Assembly (NCBI GenBank): GCA_023091735.1
Contig: JALKBU010000118.1
Span: 1 to 64,000, forward strand
Source of the DNA: Trichomonas tenax
Lineage: Eukaryota; Parabasalia; Trichomonadida; Trichomonadidae
Direction: 5' to 3'
DNA: 64,000 nucleotides
Shown: piece after piece, positions 8,949 through 19,190 of the stretch
Position numbering within the stretch: the stretch's first letter is position 1
Layout: each line of letters starts with the position of its first letter
Notes under the pieces: generated by a model
Seen by the model: only the letters and a program-made list of their open reading frames with translations
Database searches by the model: none
Told to the model about the DNA's origin: nothing
Translations under genes and position numbers: made by a program

Positions 8949-11900
8949 ATGGCTGAAGCTATTGATGTGGCTGAACTTGAGAATCTGATAATTGATCATT
9001 TTCAAAATGGAACTCAGAATGCCATCAGCGCTTGGAATATAGAGACAAATCACTGCGAAGAAGCAGCAGCATTATTAAAATCGCCGGGTGTTAATCCTTT
9101 GGCTTTCAATGTCGCTTCAACATATTTAACACGAAACATCTTATCGATTTTTTCACAATTTACAACAGAAAACAAATTAAATTATATTCAAGAGTTATTA
9201 AATATAATACAAACTCAAAAAGAAATGATTGCAACAGATAGTTCGTCCGCATTTGAGTTGTATTTCGCTACAATTTACATCTCAGTTTGGGGAATGCACG
9301 ATGCATTATATCAAATCATCAATGAATACATGCAATGCCCACAGGAAGATTCTTCATACTTCATTATCATCACGCGCATCATTACTTGCATTTGTTCACT
9401 TGGTGTTGAAAAAAAGTTATATAATTTCCAATCTGTTTGTCATTTACCATTTTTGATGTTTGCGTTGAATAGCGTGAGAGTATGTCTTGGTTCACAACCA
9501 GTTAATCAATTAATTCTCAAATATCTTTTCCATTTATTATTTCTAATTTCAACATTTGAACAGCAAACAGACGGGTTTAAACTTCATTATCCAATAGTGT
9601 CTAACATATCAAATCATTTCCAAGCTCAAAAATTGCCTAATGCGAATCCATCTCAATCAATCGTTTTTCCAGCAGAATGGCCTGAAACCATTATTTCACC
9701 TGATATTATTGATATGATATTCGATGTTGTGAAGCTTCTTGATCCATCTGATTTAACTCTTGGATATCAAGTGTTAAAATCTTTTGCAACAATTGGAAGT
9801 TTTTATCAATTCCATAATAATGAGAAATATGATTATCAAATGATTTTCTTGGAACATATTCAGAACTATATGAATCAATTAGAAAATGTACCGCAAGAGT
9901 CATTATTTGAGTTGACTTCATTACTATGGTTCTGCCATCAAACTATAATTTTCAACTTACCAAAGCTTGAGAGATATCAGAAGTTTGGACCTCAGTTTGA
10001 TTTAATTTTCTCAAATATTCAACAAATGGTTTTCACACCAGAGAATTTTGTTAAGAATATTGGTGCATCCCAAAACATTATATGGTACTGGTCGTCGAGA
10101 GATATTGGGCTTTTAGAAATTAAAAAGGCTTTGTTCTTGACAATCGTCAATTTAATCTTGGAAGGGATTTATAATGATCAGGAATTTTTAATGGCATTCA
10201 ACGATATTGGCGAAAATACATTATATGACTATACTAGGAAGCTACTTGATTACAAAATCATTGATGTATTCAACGAACTGAAAGATATGTTCATCACTAA
10301 CACAGCAAAGTTTTTTGAATTGCTTGATGAAAACCCAGAGGACAAAACACCAATTGAAAATCTTTCAGGATGCATTGCATTTTTGATTAATTTCACTACA
10401 TTCTGCATAGAATCAATTAATACTTCACTGCCATTTGAACAGTTTGATTTGCTTGCTGAACTATTTACTCAGATAATTGATGCATTTAATAATATTTTAT
10501 CAATACCACCAATAGGAAATTGCTTCGTCCAGAATTCGATGATTACATTTGCAGATAATTTGATTTCGCTCCCAATTTTTGATGATAGGAGTACTACAAA
10601 AATGTTTTACGAAGCACTATTGAATTGCAGTGGGACAATCAAGATCTCGAATCCCATTGAACTCACTGAATTTGTAATCAAAAGTTTAATCGAAATGCTC
10701 GCAAATCCTGCATTGCATTCGCAAATCGAATTAATGTCAAAGACAGCACTTTGTCTTCACAAATTATTAAGTTCACAATTAATTAGACGCCGAGCAGCTG
10801 TCTCTATGGTAGATTCGATGCTTTTGAGTGTCAGAAGGCAAAATGGTTTCAATTTTGGTATCGAAAATATCAAAGCCAGGAGACTCCTTCATAGTGCAAT
10901 AGGCGATATTTTAGCAGATAGTTCTTTTGCATTAGGATCTGCGTATGAGTTTTTGTCATCATATGATAGAGTTTTCGCAGCAACGCCATCAGCACAATCG
11001 ACAATCAATGAATTGTTTGAAACTGTCATCGACTTTTCAGGATATTTTGCAATGATAAATACGACTGAACAATTCAACCTTTTCTTTAATTATCTATTCC
11101 CAGATAAACTTGCGAAACTTGTTGCATCTGCTGAAACATTGACTGAACCCGTCCACTTACTTGCACTTCTAAAGCTTTGGGCTGTGATGTTGTCTAAAAA
11201 TGACAAAGTTGTCTTCAGGAAACACAGTCCTAATGGTGTTCATTTCTTCAAAGTAGGAGCTGCCGTTGTTCATTCAGTTCTTGATGCTCATGGGCAATCT
11301 GTTGCTATGTCTGATCGCAACTTAATGACAGCGCGATTCTTAGTGTTGATTTGCCGAATTGCTGCTGGTCTTCTTGATAATGCTTATGTTCCATATTCTG
11401 TATTCCAGATCTTTGGTGATAATGTTCTTGTTACATTACTTAGTGACTGTGGAAGAATAATATCTTTATTCCCGTTGAATGAAGTAATGCCTATTCCAAA
11501 GCTTGCGAAATCAATGCTCGAGATGGTGAGAGCCATTTGTAAGAATCACATTAATCTTGCAATGCAATCATCGAACGGTGCATGTGGTGCAACAATTCTT
11601 GAATGTGTAAGCTCTTATATTTACTTCTCACAGAACTTTAGCAGTGATATTGTAACAAAAATTCTCTCCAATATTGTGAAGAATATTGCTGATATCACAA
11701 CTCTTGATCATGCAACATTTTCGCATTTGTACAGAGTTTTGTGGGGAGTTCTTTATACAAATTCTGCAACTGCTGGTGCTGTAGCTGGCTGCATTTTTGA
11801 TATACTTCAAGTTTACCCAGAAGCCATCGATAACTTCTTTGAAACAGCTGTTCAATTTGCTTCTGACAAAGAAGAGTTCGAAGCAAAGTTCGTTGAGTTC

Positions 11901-12008
11901 AAAGAGAAGATTCCTTATTGTGAACAGTCATCTTTTCACACACAATTATCCAATTTTGTTGCAGCTACAAAAATGCTGATTACTGCTCCACATGAAGCCT
12001 TCAAATGA
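8949..12008 (+). CDS. Importin-beta/exportin family protein (exportin-7/4-like)
   Basis: A 1019-residue all-helical HEAT-type protein of the size of karyopherins. The N-terminus (residues 5-70) has the family pattern: a first helix pair, ISAWNIETNHCEEAAALL, then a VASTYLTRNIL segment, comparable to the region of exportin-7 where short helices precede a conserved helix around residue 60. Such proteins bind Ran-GTP with their N-terminal repeats and carry cargo through the nuclear pore. No catalytic motif is expected. Cysteines and leucines are spread through repeated 40-residue helical hairpins to the end. The start codon follows TTATCAAA immediately, and TGACATGTAAA lies 9-20 bases upstream. 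Exportin-7 and exportin-4 are the closest by overall feel; another HEAT protein remains possible. Confidence 0.6.
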   Translation: MAEAIDVAELENLIIDHFQNGTQNAISAWNIETNHCEEAAALLKSPGVNPLAFNVASTYLTRNILSIFSQFTTENKLNYIQELLNIIQTQKEMIATDSSSAFELYFATIYISVWGMHDALYQIINEYMQCPQEDSSYFIIITRIITCICSLGVEKKLYNFQSVCHLPFLMFALNSVRVCLGSQPVNQLILKYLFHLLFLISTFEQQTDGFKLHYPIVSNISNHFQAQKLPNANPSQSIVFPAEWPETIISPDIIDMIFDVVKLLDPSDLTLGYQVLKSFATIGSFYQFHNNEKYDYQMIFLEHIQNYMNQLENVPQESLFELTSLLWFCHQTIIFNLPKLERYQKFGPQFDLIFSNIQQMVFTPENFVKNIGASQNIIWYWSSRDIGLLEIKKALFLTIVNLILEGIYNDQEFLMAFNDIGENTLYDYTRKLLDYKIIDVFNELKDMFITNTAKFFELLDENPEDKTPIENLSGCIAFLINFTTFCIESINTSLPFEQFDLLAELFTQIIDAFNNILSIPPIGNCFVQNSMITFADNLISLPIFDDRSTTKMFYEALLNCSGTIKISNPIELTEFVIKSLIEMLANPALHSQIELMSKTALCLHKLLSSQLIRRRAAVSMVDSMLLSVRRQNGFNFGIENIKARRLLHSAIGDILADSSFALGSAYEFLSSYDRVFAATPSAQSTINELFETVIDFSGYFAMINTTEQFNLFFNYLFPDKLAKLVASAETLTEPVHLLALLKLWAVMLSKNDKVVFRKHSPNGVHFFKVGAAVVHSVLDAHGQSVAMSDRNLMTARFLVLICRIAAGLLDNAYVPYSVFQIFGDNVLVTLLSDCGRIISLFPLNEVMPIPKLAKSMLEMVRAICKNHINLAMQSSNGACGATILECVSSYIYFSQNFSSDIVTKILSNIVKNIADITTLDHATFSHLYRVLWGVLYTNSATAGAVAGCIFDILQVYPEAIDNFFETAVQFASDKEEFEAKFVEFKEKIPYCEQSSFHTQLSNFVAATKMLITAPHEAFK

Positions 12009-12098
12009 TTGCTTTATATTTATATATTTTGTTTTATAAAGGATATATTACATATAGAATCTCCATTTATCAATAATCCAATAATTTTATCAAAATAC

Positions 12099-12183
12099 TT
12101 TACATGACATGATTATATTTACATGCCAGAATATTTTACATGACAAATAAATTATTTACATGTCTTCAAATTTTTACGTGTCA
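12099..12183 (+). promoter_or_regulatory. Five phased TTTACATGWCA-like motifs
   Basis: Copies begin at 12099 (TTTACATGACA), 12118 (TTTACATGCCA), 12135 (TTTACATGACA), 12155 (TTTACATGTCT) and 12173 (TTTACGTGTCA). The spacings of 19, 17, 20 and 18 bases are close to two turns of B-DNA, placing every site on the same face. The array ends about 25 bases before the likely start codon at 12208. It overlaps an in-frame upstream ATG at 12160, which I therefore regard as promoter rather than coding sequence. Confidence 0.6.
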
Positions 12184-12207
12184 AAATGTTACACTTTTTT
12201 TCAAATT

Positions 12208-13020
12208 ATGAATACAAAATTATTAAAAGGAACAGCAAGAGTTATTACACCAAAATCACAGGTTGTCACAGGCACACAGAAGAAGCCTAAGACGAGAGCG
12301 AATACTGTAATGACTTCTAAAGACAAAATTTCAGATATGGAAGCTCAAATTAAGCGTCTTGAAGCTAAGTTAGACAAAGTTAAGCGTCAATACACTCTTC
12401 TTACTGGCGCTATGACGAGCTCATCTCAAAGAAGAGAGTTATTCAATGATTTTCAAACAATTCTCGATGGTTTCTCAATAAAATTGCAAGAAAGATCGAA
12501 CAAATTAAATGATTTCGAAGATGCTGTAAATACTTTCAGACAAGACGACCACGATGAAAAAGATTTAATACATATAAATAGCATTCAATTTTCTAATAAA
12601 GCAAATCAGCAAACAGAGTTAATCAGTGAAAACGAGAAGCTTGTGAGACAAGCGCTCGCGCAAGAGCGAATTCTTCTCATTCTAAAAATGAGATTAAGAT
12701 TATGTCACGATCACAGAGACTTTGACGAGCTTAGAAGCGTTCTCAATAAGTTGATGGGTGGTGGTAAAGATTTGGATGAAGATCAAATCATTGTTAAGAA
12801 ATATAAAACAATTATTCAGACAATTAAACAGCACAAAAATGAAGAAAAGAAGAGAATAGCAGAACTTCAAAAACCACTTGATTTGAAAAGAGAATCAGCA
12901 ATTGTCATCCAGAAAACATGGAGAGGTAAATATACCCGACAAAAACTCAAAAAGATGCGTGAAGAACAACAAGCTGCACAAGGAACTACGTCACAAACTC
13001 CGCAGCAACCATTAAATTGA
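12208..13020 (+). CDS. Coiled-coil protein with C-terminal IQ motif
   Basis: The protein has 270 residues from the ATG at 12208. I chose this over the in-frame ATG 48 bases upstream because the intervening codons coincide with the TTTACATG array. After a basic N-terminus, heptad-rich helices run from about residue 35 to 225. A single IQ motif, AIVIQKTWRGKYTRQKLKK, follows near 230-250 and is a calmodulin/centrin-binding signature (IQxxxRGxxxR pattern). The tail is glutamine- and proline-rich. The architecture recalls axonemal proteins of the dynein regulatory complex such as DRC9/IQCG, which also pair a long coiled coil with one C-terminal IQ. That match is architectural only. A flagellar or cytoskeletal role is inferred. 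Confidence 0.65.
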   Translation: MNTKLLKGTARVITPKSQVVTGTQKKPKTRANTVMTSKDKISDMEAQIKRLEAKLDKVKRQYTLLTGAMTSSSQRRELFNDFQTILDGFSIKLQERSNKLNDFEDAVNTFRQDDHDEKDLIHINSIQFSNKANQQTELISENEKLVRQALAQERILLILKMRLRLCHDHRDFDELRSVLNKLMGGGKDLDEDQIIVKKYKTIIQTIKQHKNEEKKRIAELQKPLDLKRESAIVIQKTWRGKYTRQKLKKMREEQQAAQGTTSQTPQQPLN

Positions 13021-14030
13021 TATTTTTATCAGATTGAAATCAATTATATTTATTGTTTGTTAATTAAACCATATTAAAGCTAAACATATTGTCACTCCTT
13101 TTCCAATAGCTCGAAACCCAAATTAAAGAAAAATTAAATTATGTAATGATTTTGCATGCAGAATCGAAATGCCAAGAAGCCATTCTGATGGAAAGAAAGA
13201 AAATCCGATTTTTTGAAATTGAATCATTATTTTGATAATTTCATGAGTTTTTTGTATTATATTAAGTATAACTATGATAACATTATGTATTTCAATGTGC
13301 ATATTCTGAAATATCTATTCATTGATCATAATACATGAAAATAAAGCGAGATTTTGAAGGTGCCCCGTCCTTCCAGGAATACGTTTTTTTAGAATAACCC
13401 CTTCCTCAGCTAAAAAATAAGGGGTAACTCCAGCACAGCAAAAATGGAGATGAGTCTGGGAATTTTATTAAAATTACATGAAAGCACATACTGTGCAGCT
13501 TATTGTGGTGCATATTTCGAGTCATTTTGGAAGGGTAACGGATCAATATTTTTGAAAATTTCTGCATCGATATTTCGGGGGCTGCACACTTCTAGAAAAA
13601 ACTGACAATAAGGTATTTTTGTAGAGTGTCAAATTTGCCTCATGGAAAAATCTGACATTATCAATGAGTTTATTCTAGAACAGTTAAACAGAGCTATTTT
13701 ATAACAGGATTCCAAGTATTTTAAGCAGATTCCTGCAGCAAAAGTTGGTATCTGACATAATGACTGTTAATTTAACCACTTAAATGGATTTCTCACGAAA
13801 TCTCGTCTCAATTCAAAGGTTTAAACAAAATAGTACATATTTACTGGGGCTTAAGGAGTATGAGTCCTGATTGGACAAAACTAAGTCAGTTTTAATTCTA
13901 TGAAAATTAAACTTCACAAAACTTCGGCACTGAGCAGGATTAAATTTAACTAATGCACCATTGCCAAGCATATACTTCGCAAAAAAGTGGTATCAATGCC
14001 TATCAGCACCATCAAAGCACAGAAGAGTTC
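13021..14030. other. Intergenic, probably dead repeat sequence
   Basis: There is no supported gene. The first part is an ordinary AT-rich downstream flank. From about 13360 the base composition is more even (CCCCGTCCTTCCAGGAATAC, GGGGTAACTCC), resembling the graveyard that follows. It may be a transposon flank or terminal region, but I could not pair an inverted repeat. Confidence 0.35.
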
Positions 14031-14034
14031 AAGC

Positions 14035-14608
14035 AATGATGAGCAAGACTATCAATTATTGAAGATATAAAATCTATTCTTGCAAACAATCCTCCTGCTC
14101 ATGAATATATGCAAAGCTAATGGTTAAGTCAATCTCTTCGCTGGGTGGCATCACGCAGAGGTGACGATTTCCCATTAACAAATAATATCTCAGAATCAAT
14201 TTTTCACAAATTAAAATATTATGATCTTGGTGGTGCAAAGGATTTTCGACTTGATCAGTATATCTATCTTCTTATCACTACTTGACTACATTGCAGAACG
14301 ATCTTGCTCGTGATCAAGCAGTAACGATACCAGAAAACAAACTATCAATTCCACTGCCTCAACCGAATTTATCAGTTAGTAGAGAGCTTCAGTGTCACAA
14401 AGAAATTATAGAGCTTGAAATCAAGATTCGCTCAATATATTACAATCCATCAAGTTTGTTTCTTGGGCTCAACAAACTTAAAACAGATATGATGACAGCA
14501 TATAATATTAGTTATAAAATGATGAGCTTTATTATTGATGCTTTCACGTTCATTGAACACAGTGATAATTTCATGGAAAATTGTTCCATTTGTCATTCAA
14601 TATGTTAG
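14035..14608 (+). pseudogene. Decayed MULE-like transposase, C-terminal part
   Basis: Frames on the plus strand join into one protein. IIEDIKSILANNPPAHEYMQS lies near 14055-14115, then a stop, then WLSQSLRWVASRRGDDFPLT and NNISESIFHKLKYYDLGG. LITT and a stop follow, then a frame change near 14285 into LQNDLARDQAVTIPENKLS and onward to 14608. The TNN-x-SES element followed by a helix and a final long helical tail is typical of the end of MULE-type transposase catalytic regions. In those proteins the last acidic residue lies in such a motif. At least two stops and one frameshift inactivate it. No terminal inverted repeats were found around it. Another DDE family remains possible. Confidence 0.5.
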
Positions 14609-14924
14609 ATAAAATTAAGTATGGCGTTCTTAATTGTGATAAATCCTTCAGATTTTTTTAGATCTTTTGTTAGCATTCGATGATTCATTAATTCAAGGGT
14701 TTTCTCACAAATTGGATAGAATCAATAAATGGTCCTTCTGATACAAAGATATCTTCGCAATTGAAATAAACAGGACGAAGGAATTGAAGAATTGCTGAAA
14801 TTATATTACCATAAATTGGAATCTTAACACTAACTGTTGGTTTGAAATAAGTTAGCAAGTTATTTTTGTGCCTCTCTATATAACTTCGCTATCATGCATT
14901 ATAATCATTCCAGACATCCGATTT

Positions 14925-15660
14925 TTAGATATCTGAATATTTGAAATTACTTTCTCCTGGATCACCAGTAACAACTGATGGATAATCAACATAATTAACA
15001 TCACGATTATCTGATTGATCTGTGCCATCGCTCATTAAATGCTTTTGTACGAGATCAGATTTGATATTCATTATGCTTTCAAAAATATCACTTTCTTTGG
15101 AGAGTTCTGCATATTTTTCAGGTTCATTATCATAATTGAATTCGATTATTTCATTATAATAGCTCCATGCTTTTTCAATCGTATGCTCGTTGAGATTCTG
15201 CCATGGCAGCAATTAATATTTTGATTGCTACGGTTTTGTCTAACGGAAAGTCACGATACTGTAAAATTTGTTCCCAATAAAGCATATTTGAACATCGAGG
15301 GGCTGATTTGTTGCCGTTGTTCCTGATGGAACATATATCAAATTAATGATTAACGAGCTAGATTGTTCTTTGACACTATCCGTTAAATGAACTTTAAATC
15401 AATTTTGTTTTATTCTATGTAATTTTGAAGAAAATCAGAGTAGATACGAAAATATTCATCATAGTAATTTCTTAACCGTAATAAGTACGTTGTCATTGTA
15501 TCAGAATTTGTCCAACCATTTTCAGAAGTTGTAGGTCCAAATGTTGTTTTTTCTAAATCCTGCTTTTAGTTATTAAACAATCTATCTAATTCTGTCCTGT
15601 ATTTATCGTTGTTACAAAGAATCATTAACGGTAATCTTTCGTTGATAAGTTTGTAAACCG
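14925..15660 (-). pseudogene. Decayed pogo/Tigger-like (DDE_1) transposase
   Basis: On the minus strand from about 15660 downwards the sequence reads KLINERLPLMILCNNDKYR, then GPTTSENGWTNSDTMTTYL, then LINLIYVPSGTTATNQPLDV. After a frame break it continues with LPWQNLNEHTIEKAWSYYN to 14925. The PSGTTATNQPLD element is the hallmark of CENP-B/pogo-family DDE transposases, in which a proline-rich stretch ending QPLD precedes the third catalytic acid. GWTNSDTMTTYL matches the usual segment between the first and second acids. Several stops and frameshifts show decay. It is convergent with the plus-strand transposase remnant at 14035-14608, so two different dead transposons lie back to back. Confidence 0.65.
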
Positions 15661-15770
15661 TGAGCTCGCTTTACTCGCCAAAAAGTGACTAGCATTCTGC
15701 AAATGTGTCACATAAATCTAAAATTATGACAAGTAATTCAACAAATTTGACGTGTAAAATGTCAAATAAA

Positions 15771-16403
15771 ATGCAGGGACTTCCCAAGAAAGATATTCCT
15801 GAGGCATGGACTGCCGTTCAATACGATAGACTCGAATCGTTAAAAACACTGATTAATCCGACACTTGTTTCCCCAAATGCTTCGACTTATAGTCCAACAA
15901 ATCACATTCACACTCTTTTAATGTGCGCGGCCGCTCACGGTTCTATCGAATGTGCACAATTTTTACTCGAAAAAGGTGCAAAAGTAGATAACAAGAACTT
16001 TGCCGGTTATACGGCGCTTCATTGGGCTGCATACACAGGAAGAACAGAAACTCTTGATCTTTTAGCCAACAAAGGCGCAAACTTAGAATCTAGAACAGAA
16101 GATGGAAAAACTCCACTGCATATTGCGGCCCAAAGGGGCCATATTGACTTTATCGAAGCAATTCTCAAACTTAACACAGAAGAAAGACCTGTAGATATCA
16201 ACAGTGTCGCAAGCAACGGCTGGAACGCACTTTTCTTTGCGGTTGTTGGAAATCAACAGACTGTTGCCGAATTTCTAATTAAGAAAGGCATCGATACAGA
16301 ATCTCCGGATGCGGAAAATAAGACCGTTGGTTATATTGCTGAGAAATATCGTAGATATTGGTTGAAAGATCTCCTCAATCAAGATCAAAATTCTAATATT
16401 TAA
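15771..16403 (+). CDS. Ankyrin-repeat protein, about 210 residues
   Basis: This is an intact small protein with four to five ankyrin repeats. Clear ones include SIECAQFLLEKGAKVDNKNF, GYTALHWAAYTGRTETLDLL, GKTPLHIAAQRGHIDFIEAI and GWNALFFAVVGNQQTVAEFL. The TALHWAA and TPLHIAA tetrapeptides are near-consensus, unlike the eroded ankyrin pseudogenes elsewhere in this window. The ATGs at 15759 and 15771 are both plausible starts. I prefer 15771 because TTGACGTGTAAA (15746-15757), a variant of the promoter word, directly precedes 15759. The repeat fold mediates protein binding; the partner is unknown. The C-terminus (GYIAEKYRRYWLKDLL) caps the repeats. Confidence 0.8.
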   Translation: MQGLPKKDIPEAWTAVQYDRLESLKTLINPTLVSPNASTYSPTNHIHTLLMCAAAHGSIECAQFLLEKGAKVDNKNFAGYTALHWAAYTGRTETLDLLANKGANLESRTEDGKTPLHIAAQRGHIDFIEAILKLNTEERPVDINSVASNGWNALFFAVVGNQQTVAEFLIKKGIDTESPDAENKTVGYIAEKYRRYWLKDLLNQDQNSNI

Positions 16404-16491
16404 GAAATAATGTTTTGTTTGATAAACTTTTACGAATGCTATTCGTTCTCAATATCTTCTTTCGATATTTCGTCTCTAAATTTTTAGAGAA

Positions 16492-16524
16492 AAATTTACA
16501 TGACAACTTGTTGTTTACATGACA
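16492..16524 (+). promoter_or_regulatory. Pair of TTTACATGACA motifs upstream of the UBX gene
   Basis: Two copies of TTTACATGACA stand about 18 bases apart near 16494 and 16513. A further inverted copy, TGACATGTAA, with ATATGTCAAAA beside it, lies near 16681-16705. The UBX start codon follows at 16748 after ATTATCAAAATTC. Confidence 0.5.
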
Positions 16525-16747
16525 GATGAATTGTTTGCAATTAAGAATCCAACTCGAAATAATAAATATATAGTGTTTGCCAGAACAATTTAAATGTATG
16601 AGCAAAGTTTGGAACTCTAATTTCAATTTTTTGAGGTAGTTTTTCAAAAAATAACTTGAAAACATTTCAATTTAATCTTTTGACATGTAATTTATATGTC
16701 AAAAAAATTTGATAATATGCGACCAAAAAACTAAATTATCAAAATTC

Positions 16748-17626
16748 ATGAGTTATTTCAAGTCAATTGCAACCGTCTTCAAGTTTCTCGGCAAAAGCTT
16801 GAACGATAATTACGTGGCGCCTAACTCACAAACAACGATTCCTAAAGAATTAGCAAAAGTTATAAGAGATTGCTCTGAACAAGGCAAACTTTTAATATTA
16901 AATTTCACATTAAACGGTGTAGCAGTCATCTCTGATATTCGACTTGATGAAGAAAACTTCGTTGTCTATACAAGTCCATATAATGCAAAAGGTACATTCG
17001 AAACTGCTCGCTCTTTGCCAATAAATCAATTGCCGTTTTGTGGTTTATTCCTTTGTCCCACAGCTGATATATCAGAAATCGTCTTAGTCGACAAATTTAA
17101 AGTTCGCGATGATTTAATTCGTGCTGATTCATTCTTTATCGAAAATAGAGAATCGCTTCTTGAAACGCGCACTCAATACGTTATCAAACATGAAGTAATT
17201 ACAGAAAGACACGATCAAGATTATCTTTATCATAAATTAGAACGAGAAACACTAGAAAGACAAGAAGAGGAAGAAAAATTAGAGCGTCTTGAAAAACAGA
17301 AAGAACAACAGAAGGAGTTAATGGTTGTAAACGCAAAGAAGAAATTTGATAACTTACCTCCAGAGCCAGAAGCTTCTGAACCAGGTGTAATCACCCTCAG
17401 ATGCAAATTACCAGATGGACAAGCAAAAACTAGAAGGTTTTTGCCGACACAAAAATTACAGCTTTTGAACGATTTCGTTCATTCTGATGTTGCACCGAAT
17501 ATTCCTGTTCTTAAATACGGATTTCCGCCAAAATTAGTCGAAGATTTAACTAAAACCTTCCAAGACGAGAATTTCAAAGCAAAGGATATGGTCATTGTTG
17601 AGTCTCGTGATCCTTTTGATGAATAA
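16748..17626 (+). CDS. UAS-UBX domain protein, FAF2/UBXD8-like
   Basis: The protein has 292 residues. A short N-terminal region (MSYFKSIATVFKFLGKSL) may associate with membranes. A thioredoxin-fold UAS-like domain follows (about 40-150, with LLILNFTLNGVAVISDI). Then comes a charged coiled coil (about 160-200: QDYLYHKLERETLERQEEEE), then LPPEPEASEPGVITLRCKLP and a UBX domain to the C-terminus. This order matches FAF2/UBXD8 and its yeast counterpart Ubx2/Ubx3, which recruit the AAA ATPase p97/Cdc48 to the ER for protein extraction. The UBX loop that usually holds FPR is not obvious; KYGFPPKL may occupy that place, so p97 binding may differ. The start at 16748 fits TTATCAAAATTCATG. Shorter than animal FAF2 (about 445), it has no N-terminal UBA domain that I can see. 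Confidence 0.8.
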   Translation: MSYFKSIATVFKFLGKSLNDNYVAPNSQTTIPKELAKVIRDCSEQGKLLILNFTLNGVAVISDIRLDEENFVVYTSPYNAKGTFETARSLPINQLPFCGLFLCPTADISEIVLVDKFKVRDDLIRADSFFIENRESLLETRTQYVIKHEVITERHDQDYLYHKLERETLERQEEEEKLERLEKQKEQQKELMVVNAKKKFDNLPPEPEASEPGVITLRCKLPDGQAKTRRFLPTQKLQLLNDFVHSDVAPNIPVLKYGFPPKLVEDLTKTFQDENFKAKDMVIVESRDPFDE

Positions 17627-17866
17627 CTAAGAATAAATGTTTCTATACTTTTCGAATTTTATATAATTTTGATTATACAAGCATAAACCTGATAGATGAA
17701 AAGCCTATCGTTTTTCAAAATATATCATTATAATATTATGTTCTTTAATGAATAAAATATTTTAGTAAAAATATATAATGGAATTAGGTGAAGAGAATTG
17801 AAGTTTATGTGAACCTTAATGAAAAACAAAATAGTTTAATTTCTAAAAAACAAAATATTATCATAA

Positions 17867-19183
17867 TTATTTTTCTCCATTCTCATAAAATGAACGGAGT
17901 AATTTGTAATCATTTTTACGTGCCTCCAATTCATCCTTCAAGTCATTCATAGCTTCAGCAAGCTTTTTGTTGAGAATTAAAGTTTGATCATAAATATAAT
18001 CTAATTCTACAATGCCGTGACCCTTAATTGGCTTACTCTTGTGTGGGAAAAGACGCTCTATTTCAGATGCACAAAGTTTCTTCCTTCTTAAAATTTCAGT
18101 GTATTTATCGAGTTCTTTTTTGAGTGCTTTCTCTTCATCAAGAAGAGATTGCCTTTGGTACCATTCCTCCTCCATAGCTGTGTTAAGATTTACAGTGATG
18201 TCTGAAGATAATATTTTTTGTTGAATTTGTGCTCTCAATTCTTTACGTTTTACCTCCAACTGTTCCGCAATTTGTTTTGATTTGGATACTTTTATCTGTA
18301 AATCAGCGAGTGCTGCCTTTTTGAACTCTAAAAATTCATTAATCTTATGTTTTACTTCGTCGATCTTGTTTTCAAGGTTTCTTGCTTCAGTGACTGTTTC
18401 TTGTGTCTTTTTGATGTATCTTAATTGAATTTCTGTGACTCTTGACTTCTCACTCTTTGTTGCATCATTAACTTCTTGCAATTGATTGGAAAATTTGTTT
18501 AATGTTCGATATCTCTCGTTGTGCTCACGATCACTAGCCTTTATACCTTCGGCTACTGAATCGATTTCAGCCGTAATTCTGCGCATTTCAGATAATTTAC
18601 TAACTTTTTCATTTTCCGAGTTATTCACTCCACTCCCAAGTTCAGAAATCACTTTGCTGACCTTATCAATCATCAACTCAACTTGGAACAATTTACCCTC
18701 AGCATCGTTAATATTTAAAATATAATCACGTCCTCGAGTGACTTTATCACAGAGTCCTCTAATCTTCGCTATATGCTCAGAATAACCTGCAATTTGATTA
18801 TCAACTGGTCCTTCTTGATCTGAATATTCTTTGTCGATTTTTTCCAACTCTTGAAGTTCTTTATCGAGTTTGCGGTGTTTGTCAAATAGTTCATCGAGTT
18901 GCTGTTCTAGCTTTTCGTTTCTCTTCGAATCTTGAGAGTTTTTCACAGCAGAAATTTCGTTACGCAGAACTTTGAGTTCTGCTGATGCACTTCCAAGTTC
19001 ATTCATTTGTATAGTTTCATCTCTTTCGTTTTTGATTCGTAGTTCATCCCCACGCTGTCTTAAATGCGGAATCACGATATTTTGAGCAGTAAGTTCCGTA
19101 ATTTGCTTCGATAGCTTGTCGTTCTCCTGGTTCTGTTGGTCGTACTTCTTGTGGAGAAGCGCGAACTCTTCTTTGCTGATCAT
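17867..19183 (-). CDS. Long coiled-coil protein, 438 residues
   Basis: The whole protein is a heptad-rich, charged helix (for example KLEQQLDELFDKHRKLDKEL and TEARNLENKIDEVKHKINEF). A proline/glycine break near residue 390 is followed by more coil. I see no globular domain or motif. Length and composition suit a ciliary coiled-coil protein, for example of the CCDC/dynein-adaptor type, but that is a guess. The ATG lies only three bases from the TTAA of a mobile element (19187-19530), so the promoter is either inside the element or has been displaced. A TAA stop six bases upstream of the ATG closes the frame. The coding sequence itself looks intact. Confidence 0.75.
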   Translation of the reverse strand: MISKEEFALLHKKYDQQNQENDKLSKQITELTAQNIVIPHLRQRGDELRIKNERDETIQMNELGSASAELKVLRNEISAVKNSQDSKRNEKLEQQLDELFDKHRKLDKELQELEKIDKEYSDQEGPVDNQIAGYSEHIAKIRGLCDKVTRGRDYILNINDAEGKLFQVELMIDKVSKVISELGSGVNNSENEKVSKLSEMRRITAEIDSVAEGIKASDREHNERYRTLNKFSNQLQEVNDATKSEKSRVTEIQLRYIKKTQETVTEARNLENKIDEVKHKINEFLEFKKAALADLQIKVSKSKQIAEQLEVKRKELRAQIQQKILSSDITVNLNTAMEEEWYQRQSLLDEEKALKKELDKYTEILRRKKLCASEIERLFPHKSKPIKGHGIVELDYIYDQTLILNKKLAEAMNDLKDELEARKNDYKLLRSFYENGEK

Positions 19184-19190
19184 AAATTAA

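Noticed and set aside
12160..12207. Upstream in-frame ATG of the IQ-motif gene
   Set aside because: The codons coincide with the last two copies of the TTTACATG array, and the ATG at 12208 gives a sensible basic N-terminus.
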